Assembly: GCA_023140775.1 (NCBI GenBank)
Contig: JAGLLA010000011.1
Coordinates: forward strand, 1-44,180
From: Candidatus Parcubacteria bacterium
GTDB lineage: Bacteria > Patescibacteriota > Minisyncoccia > JAHIHE01 > JAGLIN01
Direction of reading: 5' to 3'
DNA length: 44,180 nucleotides
Shown here: in pieces, positions 8,320 to 17,053 of the stretch
Numbering within the stretch: the stretch's first letter is position 1
Layout of the letters: each line of letters begins with the position of its first letter
Notes under the pieces: model-generated
The model's input: only the letters and a program-made list of their open reading frames with translations
What the model was told of the DNA's origin: nothing
Database searches by the model: none
Made by a program: the position numbers and the translations under genes

Positions 8320-9525
8320 GTGCCTTCGATTTGCTTTTATTTTCAAGTTCATCAACCTTACCGGATAAAAAAATATTCAGTTTTTGATATTGGGCAAGAT
8401 CATAGATATTTTGATGATGATAATTTAAATGAAAAAGGAAATAGGGCGGTCCTGGAGAAAGTTGCTCAAAAGTGTTATATTCCAACAACTAAGATTCTTC
8501 TTGATCTTGTGCATCGACATCCTGAATTCAAAATAAGTTTTTCTTTTTCGGGAACTGTTTTGGAGCAATTAGAAAAATATTCTCCTGAAGCTCTTAGTCT
8601 CTTTCAAATACTCGTTAAGACGGGAAATGTTGAGATTCTTGATGAAACATATTATCATTCTTTATCTTTTTTTTATTCAGATGAAGAATTTATCAAGCAA
8701 GTAAAAATGCATCGAGAAAAAATTGAAGATCTTTTTGATTATCAGCCGCGAGTTTTTCGAAACACTGAATTGGCATATAATAACGAGCTTGCTGTTCTTG
8801 TGGAAAAAATGGGATATAGCGGAATAGTGGCAGAAGGGTGGGAACATTATCTGAATGAAAGGTCGCCAAATTTTTTATATAGACCTAAAGGAACAAACAG
8901 GATAAAACTGCTTTTAAAAAATTATAAACTTTCAGATGATGTGGCGTTTAGATTTTCCAATAAAGGATGGAAGGAATATCCTTTGGATGCTTCAAAATTT
9001 AGTCAATGGATCAATTCTATAAATGGCAGTGGTGATACAATAAATTTATTTATGGATTATGAGACATTCGGAGAGCATCAATGGGAAGATAGTGGCATTT
9101 TTGATTTTCTCAAAGCATTGCCAGAAGAGATATTGAAACATCCTGATAATATTTTCAAAACTCCTTCAGAAGTAATTTCCTCTTATGATTTTGTTGGCGA
9201 ATTAGATATCCATAATGTTTTGACCTGGGCAGATACCGAAAGAGATTTAAGCGCCTGGACAGGCAATTCAATGCAAAAATCATCTTTGAAAAAGCTTTAT
9301 GAGCTTGAAGATGATGTGACAAGTTCAGATGATGACTTGATTAAAGAAGATTGGCGAAGACTTCAGACCAGTGATCATTTTTATTATATGTGTACGAAAT
9401 GGTTTTCTGATGGAGATGTTCATAAATATTTTAGTCCTTACGAATCTCCATATGAAGCATTTATAAGTTTTGTTAATGTTCTAAATGATTTTAGATTTAG
9501 ATTAGATAAAATTAAAAGTAATTAG
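8320..9525 (+). CDS. Glycoside hydrolase family 57 (alpha-amylase/glucanotransferase type)
   Basis: A 401-residue protein beginning at a GTG; residues 1-15 carry the family signature HQPYR (His11 onward). Glu150, in FRNTELAY, sits where GH57 enzymes have their catalytic nucleophile. Asp246, in MDYETFGEHQW, sits at the proposed acid/base. It has no signal peptide, so action is cytoplasmic, on alpha-1,4-glucans. It follows the synthase gene by 31 bases and has no ribosome-binding sequence of its own. Hydrolase, transglycosylase or branching activity cannot be separated from sequence alone. The length matches the short GH57 group. Confidence 0.9.
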   Translation: MPSICFYFQVHQPYRIKKYSVFDIGQDHRYFDDDNLNEKGNRAVLEKVAQKCYIPTTKILLDLVHRHPEFKISFSFSGTVLEQLEKYSPEALSLFQILVKTGNVEILDETYYHSLSFFYSDEEFIKQVKMHREKIEDLFDYQPRVFRNTELAYNNELAVLVEKMGYSGIVAEGWEHYLNERSPNFLYRPKGTNRIKLLLKNYKLSDDVAFRFSNKGWKEYPLDASKFSQWINSINGSGDTINLFMDYETFGEHQWEDSGIFDFLKALPEEILKHPDNIFKTPSEVISSYDFVGELDIHNVLTWADTERDLSAWTGNSMQKSSLKKLYELEDDVTSSDDDLIKEDWRRLQTSDHFYYMCTKWFSDGDVHKYFSPYESPYEAFISFVNVLNDFRFRLDKIKSN

Positions 9526-9567
9526 TTAATTTCAACATTGTTTTTATTTTATTAATTAAATAAGAAA

Positions 9568-9837
9568 ATGAAAAAAACAAAAAATATTATCAGTGCAAGC
9601 GATGAACTTTGTTTTTGGTCTTGTGATGGATTAGTATTAAGAAATCTTGAGGATCTAAAAAAGTCTTTGATGAGAATGAGTAAAAAGACTTTTGAATATC
9701 ATGTAAATCGAGAAAAAAATGATTTTGCGACTTGGATAGATAATGTTTTGGGAGATAGGGTCTTGGCAAATAAGCTGAAAAAGATAAAAACAATTAAAAC
9801 AACGATCAAGACGATCGAGAATAATCTAAATAAATAG
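9568..9837 (+). CDS. Small DUF5752-like protein
   Basis: An 89-residue basic protein. Recognisable phrases are ELCFWSCDGLVLRNLEDL, MSKKTFEYHVNREKNDFATWI and DNVLGDRVLANKL, which match my memory of DUF5752, a family of unknown function often beside alpha-glucan enzymes. The family assignment is unverified. It has no signal peptide or membrane helix. It sits between the GH57 gene and a response regulator in an apparent operon. A regulatory or adaptor role is speculation. Confidence 0.6.
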   Translation: MKKTKNIISASDELCFWSCDGLVLRNLEDLKKSLMRMSKKTFEYHVNREKNDFATWIDNVLGDRVLANKLKKIKTIKTTIKTIENNLNK

Positions 9838-9879
9838 TTATTGAAGTTCACTTATAATTTAATTCATAATTTAATTACC

Positions 9880-10278
9880 ATGACTCAAAAAATACTACTA
9901 GTAGAAGATGACAAAGAAATTAGAGAAATTTACCAATTAAAATTTAAGCTTAGCGGATATGATATTGATGTGGCAGAGGATGGCGCAAAAGCAATGAAAA
10001 TGATAAAAGAAATAAAACCAGACTTGGTTTTACTCGATATTCTTCTGCCGTATAAAGATGGTTTTGAGATTTTAAGGGAGGTAAAAAATATGGACGATGT
10101 CGAAATGAAATCTATAGAATTTGTTATGTTATCGAATCTGTCAAATGACGATGATATTCAAGAAGCCAAAAAATTAGGTGCTATTGACTATATTGTAAAG
10201 GCAAAAAATAATCCAAGAGAGATCGTGGAAAAAGTAGAGATTATTTTAAAAAATATAGTAGATAAGCATTCATTATGA
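9880..10278 (+). CDS. Single-domain response regulator
   Basis: A 132-residue CheY-like receiver domain starting at ATG 9880 (an in-frame TTG at 9841 only adds a non-conserved extension). It has the acidic pair Glu9/Asp10-Asp11 in LVEDDKE, the phospho-acceptor Asp53 in LVLLDILLP, a Ser at the conserved Thr/Ser position (MLSNLS), and Lys in DYIVKAK. There is no output domain and no histidine kinase in the window. Its stop overlaps the start of the galT-like gene by four bases (ATGA), implying translational coupling. It may signal by protein contact, perhaps to the glucan enzymes, but the partner is unknown. Confidence 0.9.
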   Translation: MTQKILLVEDDKEIREIYQLKFKLSGYDIDVAEDGAKAMKMIKEIKPDLVLLDILLPYKDGFEILREVKNMDDVEMKSIEFVMLSNLSNDDDIQEAKKLGAIDYIVKAKNNPREIVEKVEIILKNIVDKHSL

Positions 10279-11219
10279 TTGAAATACGAAAGGACTATGT
10301 TTTAGATAGATGGAGCTATATCGCTGATGATCGAGGAAAGAGACCAGAGCAATTTAAAAAAGTTAAGGAGTCTAAGAGCGATTCTATTTGTTATTTTTGT
10401 CCTGGAAACGAAAGTTTAACTCCTCCAGAAATTGGAAGATTAAAAAAAGGAAAAAACGATTGGAAGATCAGATGGTTTTTGAATAAGTTTCCTATAGTCA
10501 ACGAAGATTCAAATCAAGAAATAAAGAACACGGGGCACTTTTTTGAATCAAGGGGAGGCTTTGGTTTTCATGAGATCATAGTTGAGACTCCTGACCACAG
10601 AAAGCAACTTGCAGACTTAAGCATTGCTGAGCTGAAAAGCATTTTAAAAACGTATTCATTGAGAATTGCCAAACTTAGTGAAGAAAAAAGAATTAGGTAT
10701 GTACAAATTTTTAAAAATAGTGGATCTGAAGCTGGAGCATCTCTCGTTCATTCTCATAGTTAAATTGTGGCCATGGACATTGTGCCTCAAGCAATACAGG
10801 CAAAAGTGGAGGCTGTTAAAAAATATAAAAAATGTCCTTATTGTGATATAATCAAACCAGAGGAAGACAGCGAGCGATTTGTATATGCAAACGAAGATTT
10901 TATAGTGCTTTGTCCTTTTGCTCCAAGATTCAATTATGAAATATTAATTTTGCCTCGCAGACATTATTTGAACATATCCGAGTTAGATGATGTAGAAATG
11001 GAGAATTTAGCAAAATCATTTCAAAAAGTTCTTTCAAAACTTGGCGCAATGAACATACCCTATAATTTTTATCTACATTATTCTCCCCAGGGCGAAAATT
11101 TGCATTTTCATATTGAAATTGTACCGAGAATAAATAACTGGGCTGGATTTGAATTGGCAACTGATTTCAATGTCATCACGGCTGCGCCCGAGGAAGCAGC
11201 TAGATTTTATAAAGAATAA
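10275..11219 (+). pseudogene. galT: galT-like nucleotidylyltransferase split by an in-frame TAA in its catalytic motif
   Basis: Two adjacent ORFs in the same frame give a normal-length galactose-1-phosphate uridylyltransferase-type protein of about 314 residues. Part 1 (10275-10760) carries the CYFCPGNE metal-site motif, GFHEIIVETPDH and GSEAGASLVHSHS. It stops at TAA 10761-10763. Part 2 continues at once with IVAMDIVP, CPYCDII, PRRHYLNI and LHFHIEIVPR. In the family the motif is HPHxQ, so the stop replaces the conserved Gln (residue 163), where CAA to TAA is a single-base change. An independent restart at GTG 10767 is possible but would leave two inactive halves. The gene may be a recent pseudogene, or this may be a sequence error. 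The intact enzyme would exchange hexose-1-phosphate and nucleotide sugar, supplying the synthase. Confidence 0.8.
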
Positions 11220-11282
11220 GGATAAATCCTATCGGATTAGTGATAAGTATTTTTTGGTAATTTTAATAAAGGAATAAGATCG

Positions 11283-13118
11283 ATGAAAGTAATAAATAAG
11301 TATAAAAAAATAAAGATAGTTAAAAAGGCCGAAGCTTGTACTGGCTTGATGCTGGGCAATGATCTGGGTAATTATTTTTATTTAACAAATGGTAATGAAT
11401 CTCGTTATCAGGGGTTTTTTTATGCAAATGGTCGTAATTATAAAGATGAACTGGAAATTTACAAGATTATTGATGGAATAAATATTGTCGATAGTGGTAA
11501 GATCGATGAAATAGAAAATAATTTTTATGAAGTTAGTAGAAGATATAAAAATGGTATTTCAGAGAAATATTTTTTGCCCAATGGATTTAACTCACTTTGT
11601 GTGCAAATGAATAGGAAGGTTGTAGCTCAACTTGTTCTTGATATGAGGGCTCCATATGATTCGAGGGAATTCGGAAGGTTCTATGATATAAAGTTTACGA
11701 AGCAATGCATCTTAATCAAATTTACTAAACGTAGAAATGAGATCGAGGACTCAGTTTGTGAAGACAAAAAGGAGTTTTCTTTATATCTTGCAATAAAAAC
11801 AGATCGTAATGATTTTGTTAAAATTGAAAAATTTGTTTCAAAATATTATCAAAAAGATTATAATCGAAATTCATTCCCTTGTGGTCGATTTGTTTATGAA
11901 TCGATAAATCTTGAATTTAAAAAAGCAGTTTTTTCAGTTGCTAAAACTCCTCAAAAGGCGATCGATGAGGCGACTGAAGTTTTCAAAAACTTTAGAACAC
12001 TTAATGACAAAGGAAAGAATTTATATAAAAAATTAAAAATTAGGAAAATTACTGATGATGAAATCAAAATGGCTTGTTTGTGCGCGCAAAACTCTGTATA
12101 TACAATGATGGTTGAAAATTACAATAAAAAAGGAGTTTATGCTGGACTACCTTGGTTTTTTCAGTTTTGGCATAGAGATGAAGCGATTTCTCTTTTGCAA
12201 ATATATAATTTAAATGAAAATTTAGCCAAAGAAATAATTTTAGCTCAAATTAAATTTATAAACGAAGATGGACAAATTGCAAGAAAAAGATTTTACAAAA
12301 TGGATGGTGATGAACTGGCCAGTGTTGATGCTTTGGGATGGCTAGCTAATAGAACAATTAAATTAGATGAAAAACATATTTTTTCGGAAGATTTTAAGTT
12401 GGATGTTGTGTCTAAATTAGAAAAAGCAGTTGTCAGATCAATTCAGAAGAAAACTAATGGTGAGGGATTGGCAATGAGCCAAAAAAATGAAACTTGGATG
12501 GATAGTTTAGCGAGAGATGGAGAGAGAATCGAGATTCAAGCTTGTCGGTTAAATATATATAAACTTTTATATAATTTTACAAATAATGATCAATACGAAA
12601 TTTTGGAAAAAGAATTGAAATCAAAGGTTCTTGAAAAATTTTATACTAATGGAATTTTGCGTGATGGAATTAGTGATGAGACAATAAGATCAAATATTTT
12701 TATTGTGGCTTATTTATATCCTGAGCTTCTCGACGATGAAAAATGGGAAGATTGTTTTGATAAAATATTACCAAAGCTATATCTTGATTGGGGTGGTATA
12801 GCATCGCTTGATGTGACAGATAGTAATTTTATTTCAGAAGATACAGGAGAAAATAGTTTGAGTTATCATAGCGGTAATAGTTGGTATTGGATTAATAATT
12901 TAACGGCTCTTGTTTTGTATAGGATAAATCCTCATAAGTACTCTGATTACATAAATAAGATAATGGAAGCAAGTACGAATGAAATTTTATATAAAGGAAT
13001 TGCAGGGCATCATAGTGAAGTTAGTTCGGCTGAAAAACAAACGTCTTCTGGTTGTGAAGCTCAACTTTGGAGTAGCGCAATGTATCTTGAAGTGTTCGAT
13101 GAAATATTAGGAGATTAG
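11283..13118 (+). CDS. Glycogen debranching enzyme-like amylo-alpha-1,6-glucosidase (GH133 type)
   Basis: A 611-residue protein. The N-terminal beta domain (about 1-215) starts EACTGLMLGNDLGNYF. The C-terminal (alpha/alpha)6 part carries family phrases: GLPWFFQFWHRDEAISL, ETWMDSLARDGERIEIQA, LSYHSGNSWYWINNL and SSGCEAQLWSSAMYLEVF. These are characteristic of archaeal/bacterial GDE enzymes that remove alpha-1,6 branches. It has no signal peptide, so it is cytoplasmic. An AAGGAATAAG stretch lies about ten bases before the ATG, one of the few plausible ribosome-binding sites in this cluster. It completes a synthesis/degradation set with the GT4/5 and GH57 enzymes. Confidence 0.85.
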   Translation: MKVINKYKKIKIVKKAEACTGLMLGNDLGNYFYLTNGNESRYQGFFYANGRNYKDELEIYKIIDGINIVDSGKIDEIENNFYEVSRRYKNGISEKYFLPNGFNSLCVQMNRKVVAQLVLDMRAPYDSREFGRFYDIKFTKQCILIKFTKRRNEIEDSVCEDKKEFSLYLAIKTDRNDFVKIEKFVSKYYQKDYNRNSFPCGRFVYESINLEFKKAVFSVAKTPQKAIDEATEVFKNFRTLNDKGKNLYKKLKIRKITDDEIKMACLCAQNSVYTMMVENYNKKGVYAGLPWFFQFWHRDEAISLLQIYNLNENLAKEIILAQIKFINEDGQIARKRFYKMDGDELASVDALGWLANRTIKLDEKHIFSEDFKLDVVSKLEKAVVRSIQKKTNGEGLAMSQKNETWMDSLARDGERIEIQACRLNIYKLLYNFTNNDQYEILEKELKSKVLEKFYTNGILRDGISDETIRSNIFIVAYLYPELLDDEKWEDCFDKILPKLYLDWGGIASLDVTDSNFISEDTGENSLSYHSGNSWYWINNLTALVLYRINPHKYSDYINKIMEASTNEILYKGIAGHHSEVSSAEKQTSSGCEAQLWSSAMYLEVFDEILGD

Positions 13119-13165
13119 AGTAGATTTTTTTGATAATAGGTATTTATTTTTAATTTTAAAATTAC

Positions 13166-14353
13166 ATGGTGATGGCAAAGAAGAAAAAACATAAATATAA
13201 AGCTCTTTCTGGTGGGCAGGCGGTGGCAGTAGCTATGAAGCAAATTAATCCTGATTTAGTTGCGGCATACCCAATTACTCCGCAAACTCCAATTATCGAA
13301 ACTTTTGCGCAGTTTGTAGCAGATGGTGAAGTTGATACTGAGCTAATCGATGTGGAGTCAGAACACAGTGCTCTTAGTGCGGTGGTTGGAGCATCGGCGG
13401 CTGGAGGTAGGGCAATGACTGCAACATCTTCGCAGGGCCTAGCCTTGATGGCTGAAATTGTTTATATCGCTTCTGGCTCCAGGCTTCCAATCGTAATGGC
13501 TATCTCAAACAGAGCATTGTCTGCTCCAATTAATATTCATTGTGATCATTCAGATTCGATGTTTTTGCGAGATGCTGGTTGGATCCAAATGTACAGTGAA
13601 GATGCGCAAGAAGCCTACGATAATATGCTGATAGCTCTTCGAGTTGCAGAAAATAGAAAAGTTTTAACGCCGGCAATGGTAATGCAAGATGGTTTTATTA
13701 CATCTCATAATGTTCAAAATGTTAAAATTTTAGATGATAAAGTTGTGAAAAAGTTTGTTGGAAAATACGAAAGCGAATTTCCACTTCTTCATATGAAAAA
13801 ACCAGTCACAGTTGGACCTCTTGATCTGTTTGATTATTTTTTTGAACATAAATATCAACAGGCAGAGGCAATGGAAAATAGCAGAAAAATAATAAAAAAA
13901 GTTGATCAAGAGTTTTATAAGCTCACCAAAAGAAAATACGATTTTGTTGAAAATTACAAGACTAACGATGCCGAACATATTATTGTGGCACTAAGTTCAA
14001 CATGCGGAACGATAAAAATGGTTGTAGATGATCTAAGGAAAAAAGGAAAAAAGGTGGGACTATTGAAGATTAGAGTTATGAGACCATTTCCTAATGATGA
14101 AATTTTCAAATCTCTTGGGAAAGCAAAGTCTGTAGCAGTTCTTGATAGATCAATGTCCTTCGGAAACTTTAGTCCAGTTTTTACGGAGGTAAAATCTGCA
14201 TTATATAATTTAAAAAGCAAACCAGAACTTTATAATTATGTGTATGGCATTGGTGGTAGAAATATAGGAATGAGCGATATTGAAAAAGTGTTTAAGAGCT
14301 TGATTAAAAAATCTTCGTCAAATAGTATAAACTACATAGGTCTGAGAAAATAA
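13166..14353 (+). CDS. porA: Pyruvate (2-oxoacid):ferredoxin oxidoreductase, alpha subunit
   Basis: A 395-residue protein. After a basic start (MVMAKKKKHKYKALSGG) it shows the PorA signatures GGQAVAVAMKQINPDLVAAYPITPQTPI, ELIDVESEHSALS and GRAMTATSSQGLALMAEI, then SSTCGTIK and the late IGGRNIG motif. In multi-subunit enzymes this subunit works with beta (thiamine diphosphate), gamma and delta (ferredoxin) subunits to turn pyruvate and CoA into acetyl-CoA and CO2. None of those partners is encoded next to it here, which is unusual because the por genes are normally contiguous. A second ATG at 13172 is an equally possible start. Confidence 0.9.
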   Translation: MVMAKKKKHKYKALSGGQAVAVAMKQINPDLVAAYPITPQTPIIETFAQFVADGEVDTELIDVESEHSALSAVVGASAAGGRAMTATSSQGLALMAEIVYIASGSRLPIVMAISNRALSAPINIHCDHSDSMFLRDAGWIQMYSEDAQEAYDNMLIALRVAENRKVLTPAMVMQDGFITSHNVQNVKILDDKVVKKFVGKYESEFPLLHMKKPVTVGPLDLFDYFFEHKYQQAEAMENSRKIIKKVDQEFYKLTKRKYDFVENYKTNDAEHIIVALSSTCGTIKMVVDDLRKKGKKVGLLKIRVMRPFPNDEIFKSLGKAKSVAVLDRSMSFGNFSPVFTEVKSALYNLKSKPELYNYVYGIGGRNIGMSDIEKVFKSLIKKSSSNSINYIGLRK

Positions 14354-14369
14354 TAATTAATCTTATTCT

Positions 14370-15326
14370 ATGAATAAAGAAATAACTGACATTTTTGATC
14401 AAATTAGAACTTTTAAGATTCAAGGAGCAACTATCATAGCAAAGAATATCATAGATTCTTTAACGGGACATATAGATGATATTGCAGAAGCGTCAAAGGA
14501 TAGAGATGAATTTATTGCACGCATTAAGAATATTGCCAGGAAGCTTGCTGTGGTTCAGCCCATTGAATCAATGGCGCAGAATATAATTGGTTTTATCATA
14601 TTTGAACTTCAGGATCCTAGTATTAATGACATTGAGGACTGCAAGAAAACGATGAGAAAGTCAACGTTTTCTCTAAATAGAACTATTGCAGAAAATGAAA
14701 AGAAATTTATAGAAAATGGAACTGATCTAGTTAGATCAATTACAAAAAAAACAAGACCACTTAATATTTTTACGCATTGTTATTCTTCGGGAGTAAGAAA
14801 TATATTAGAAAAAATTAATAATAGAAATATTGATATAAAGGTGTTTAATATTGAAACGAGACCTGTTTTTCAGGGAAGAATGACCGCAAAGAAAATGTCC
14901 GATATTGGTATAAATGTGACCATGTGTCTTGATAGTGCTACTCCATTTCTGATAAGCAAGAAGAGTGGAAGTAATATCGACGTAATTTTAATTGGCGCCG
15001 ATTCGGTTTCTTTGAGTGGATCGGTTGTGAATAAAAGTGGTGGATATGGAATGGCTTTGTCAGCTTTTAGTGAACAAATTCCAGTATACATCGTCGCTAG
15101 TCTTTTGAAAATTAAGAAAGGAACCACCAGCTTTGTAGACATCCCAGTTGAAACAAAACCCTTCAGAGAGATTTGGCCAGAGGCGCCGATTGGAGTTGAT
15201 ATTATGAATTTGGCTTTTGATGTTATTCCTCCCGAATTTATAACTGGATTTATTACGGAATTTGGCATATTAAAGCCCGAAGAAATCAAAGATACAGTAA
15301 TTGAGCATTATCCAAGATTGATCTAA
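14370..15326 (+). CDS. eIF2B/R15P-isomerase family protein, probable ribose-1,5-bisphosphate isomerase
   Basis: A 318-residue protein with a helical N-terminus and a Rossmann-like C-terminal half. Two catalytic positions known from ribose-1,5-bisphosphate isomerase and MtnA are present: Cys137 in FTHCYSSGV and Asp211 in LIGADSVSLSG. NKSGGYGMALSA follows, as in the family. True eIF2B regulatory subunits lack this Cys/Asp pair, so an enzyme is favoured. In the AMP-salvage pathway described in archaea and some CPR bacteria the enzyme makes ribulose-1,5-bisphosphate for form II/III RuBisCO. AMP phosphorylase and RuBisCO are not in this window. Methylthioribose-1-phosphate isomerase is the main alternative. 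Confidence 0.75.
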   Translation: MNKEITDIFDQIRTFKIQGATIIAKNIIDSLTGHIDDIAEASKDRDEFIARIKNIARKLAVVQPIESMAQNIIGFIIFELQDPSINDIEDCKKTMRKSTFSLNRTIAENEKKFIENGTDLVRSITKKTRPLNIFTHCYSSGVRNILEKINNRNIDIKVFNIETRPVFQGRMTAKKMSDIGINVTMCLDSATPFLISKKSGSNIDVILIGADSVSLSGSVVNKSGGYGMALSAFSEQIPVYIVASLLKIKKGTTSFVDIPVETKPFREIWPEAPIGVDIMNLAFDVIPPEFITGFITEFGILKPEEIKDTVIEHYPRLI

Positions 15327-15410
15327 AAAAAGTGGGGTAGTGTTTTTTATTTCTGTGTACAGTATTAGAACATTATTTCTAAAAATAATTTTTATAAATA
15401 AAATATAAAT

Positions 15411-16106
15411 ATGGCAAAGATGAAAAATGGGAATCTTTATGTTCTCTCGTTGGGTGGGTCGTTGATCGTTCCTGACGAAATCGATTATAAATTTGTAAAG
15501 AAATTCAAAGGTTTGATTGAAAAAAAAGTAGCAAAAGGTAATAAATTTATTATTGTATGTGGTGGCGGAGGGTTGAACAGGAAATATAATGAAGCGGCAA
15601 AAAAAGTGAGAAAATTGAGTAATGACGAACTGGACTGGGTTGGAATTTATGCCACCAGATATAATGCTCAATTTATCAAAATATTATTTGGTGATTTAGC
15701 ACATTCTGAAATAAATATAAATCCTCATAAAAAAACGCTAACAAAAAAGCCAATTATAATTGGGGCGGCATATATACCGGGATGGTCAACTGATTATGAT
15801 GCGGTATATTTGGCAAAAACTTATGGTGCTAAAAAAGTGGCAAATTTGTCTAATATTGATTTTGCATATGACAAAGACCCAAAAAAATATAAAAGTGCTG
15901 TGCCTATCAAGAACATAGATTGGAAAGGTTTTCGAAAAATAGTTGGTGATAAGTGGGAGCCAAGAATGAACAAGCCTTTTGATCCAATTGCTTCTCGTGA
16001 GGCAGAAAAATTAGGACTAGAAGTTGCAATTTTAAATGGCAAGAAATTGAAAAATTTTGAGAATTATCTAGATGGGAAGAAATTCGTAGGTACAATAATA
16101 AAATAA
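15411..16106 (+). CDS. pyrH: UMP kinase, archaeal-type amino-acid-kinase fold
   Basis: A 231-residue protein with the fold's phosphate loop VLSLGGSLIVPDEID, IIVCGGGGLNRKYN, and the substrate region GWSTDYDAVYLAKTYGAKKV. The latter is followed by SNIDFAYDKDPKKYKSAVPI and FDPIASREAEKLGLEVAILNG. Length and phrasing are closer to archaeal UMP kinases than to the typical bacterial PyrH, a pattern known in CPR genomes. It phosphorylates UMP to UDP for RNA, DNA and sugar-nucleotide synthesis. A DMT permease follows 12 bases downstream. Confidence 0.85.
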   Translation: MAKMKNGNLYVLSLGGSLIVPDEIDYKFVKKFKGLIEKKVAKGNKFIIVCGGGGLNRKYNEAAKKVRKLSNDELDWVGIYATRYNAQFIKILFGDLAHSEININPHKKTLTKKPIIIGAAYIPGWSTDYDAVYLAKTYGAKKVANLSNIDFAYDKDPKKYKSAVPIKNIDWKGFRKIVGDKWEPRMNKPFDPIASREAEKLGLEVAILNGKKLKNFENYLDGKKFVGTIIK

Positions 16107-16118
16107 GCTAAGAATTTT

Positions 16119-16982
16119 ATGCTTTGGATGATTTTTGCTTTTTTAACAGCAATATCTAATTCTTTTAAAGGAGTTTATGGTAAAAAGAGTAGTAAAACTG
16201 TTGATGTTTATGTAGTTTCTTGGTTTTTAAGATTTTTCGGAGTTGTTTTTTTGTTGCCATTTTTTTATTTTTTTGAAATTCCTACACTTGGAGATGATTA
16301 TTGGATGGCTTTGTTAATTGGGGGAAGTCTTAACGCAATTACAACTGTTCTTTTTATTAAAGCGCTAAAAATATCAGATATTTCGATTGTATCTCCAATA
16401 GCCACTTTTACTCCTTTGTTCTTACTTGTTACGTCTCCGTTAATTGTTAATGAATTTCCAACTACAATTGGTTTTATTGGGGTATTATTTATAATTTTAG
16501 GATCTTATTTTTTAAATATCAATGAAATAAAAAATGGTTATTTGGAACCTTTTAAAACTCTTTTGAAAGAAAAGGGTGCTTCATTAATGTTTATAGTGGC
16601 ATTTATTTGGAGTATAACTTCTAATATTGATAAAATTGGAGTTCAAAATTCATCTTCTGTTTTTTGGGTTTTTTCGGTAAATTTGTTTGTGGCAATCTTA
16701 ATATTTCCAATATTTTTGCTAAAAGTTTCTAATCAAAAAGCAAACATTTTAAAAAATATAAACAACTTAATAATTCTTGGTTTATTAACAATGCTAACAT
16801 TAATATTTCAGATGATTGCGATTACCTTAACATTAGTTATCTATGTTATTGCAATTAAAAGAACTAGTGCGATATTTAGTGTTTTTTGGGGGTATTATTT
16901 CTTTAAAGAGAAAAATTTTAAAAATAGATTGTTTGGGTCTTTAATCATGGTTTTAGGAGTTATCTTTATTATATTATCATAA
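16119..16982 (+). CDS. EamA/DMT-family permease
   Basis: A 287-residue integral membrane protein with about ten hydrophobic helices in two repeats of five. The first repeat begins MLWMIFAFLTAISNSFKGVYGKKSSK and contains ALKISDISIVSPIATFTPLFLL, typical of EamA drug/metabolite transporters. The second repeat ends AIKRTSAIFSVFWGYYFFKEKN, then a last helix. The substrate is unknown. It is the last gene before a convergent minus-strand gene, with a shared terminator between them. Confidence 0.8.
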   Translation: MLWMIFAFLTAISNSFKGVYGKKSSKTVDVYVVSWFLRFFGVVFLLPFFYFFEIPTLGDDYWMALLIGGSLNAITTVLFIKALKISDISIVSPIATFTPLFLLVTSPLIVNEFPTTIGFIGVLFIILGSYFLNINEIKNGYLEPFKTLLKEKGASLMFIVAFIWSITSNIDKIGVQNSSSVFWVFSVNLFVAILIFPIFLLKVSNQKANILKNINNLIILGLLTMLTLIFQMIAITLTLVIYVIAIKRTSAIFSVFWGYYFFKEKNFKNRLFGSLIMVLGVIFIILS

Positions 16983-16997
16983 TGTTTAATAAAAAAT

Positions 16998-17049
16998 AAA
17001 CCTATTATTAGATAATAAATTATATTAAATATCTATAATAGGTTTTTCA
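16998..17049. terminator. Bidirectional terminator between convergent genes
   Basis: AAACCTATTAT at 16998-17008 pairs with ATAATAGGTTT at about 17035-17045, with A-rich sequence on the left and T-rich sequence on the right. It can therefore serve both the permease (+) and the glycosyltransferase (-). Confidence 0.65.
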
Positions 17050-17053
17050 TATT

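Noticed and set aside
8186-8368. 60-codon ORF overlapping the GT4/5 and GH57 genes
   Set aside because: It is a shifted-frame shadow of two strongly supported genes.
10761-10763. Genetic-code reassignment (TAA read as Gln) to explain the galT interruption
   Set aside because: Many genes in the window end in TAA at their normal family length, and TAA inside other conserved proteins is not seen. A point mutation or error is simpler.
14870-15289. 139-codon minus-strand ORF opposite the R15P-isomerase-like gene
   Set aside because: Antisense shadow; the plus-strand protein carries recognisable catalytic motifs.
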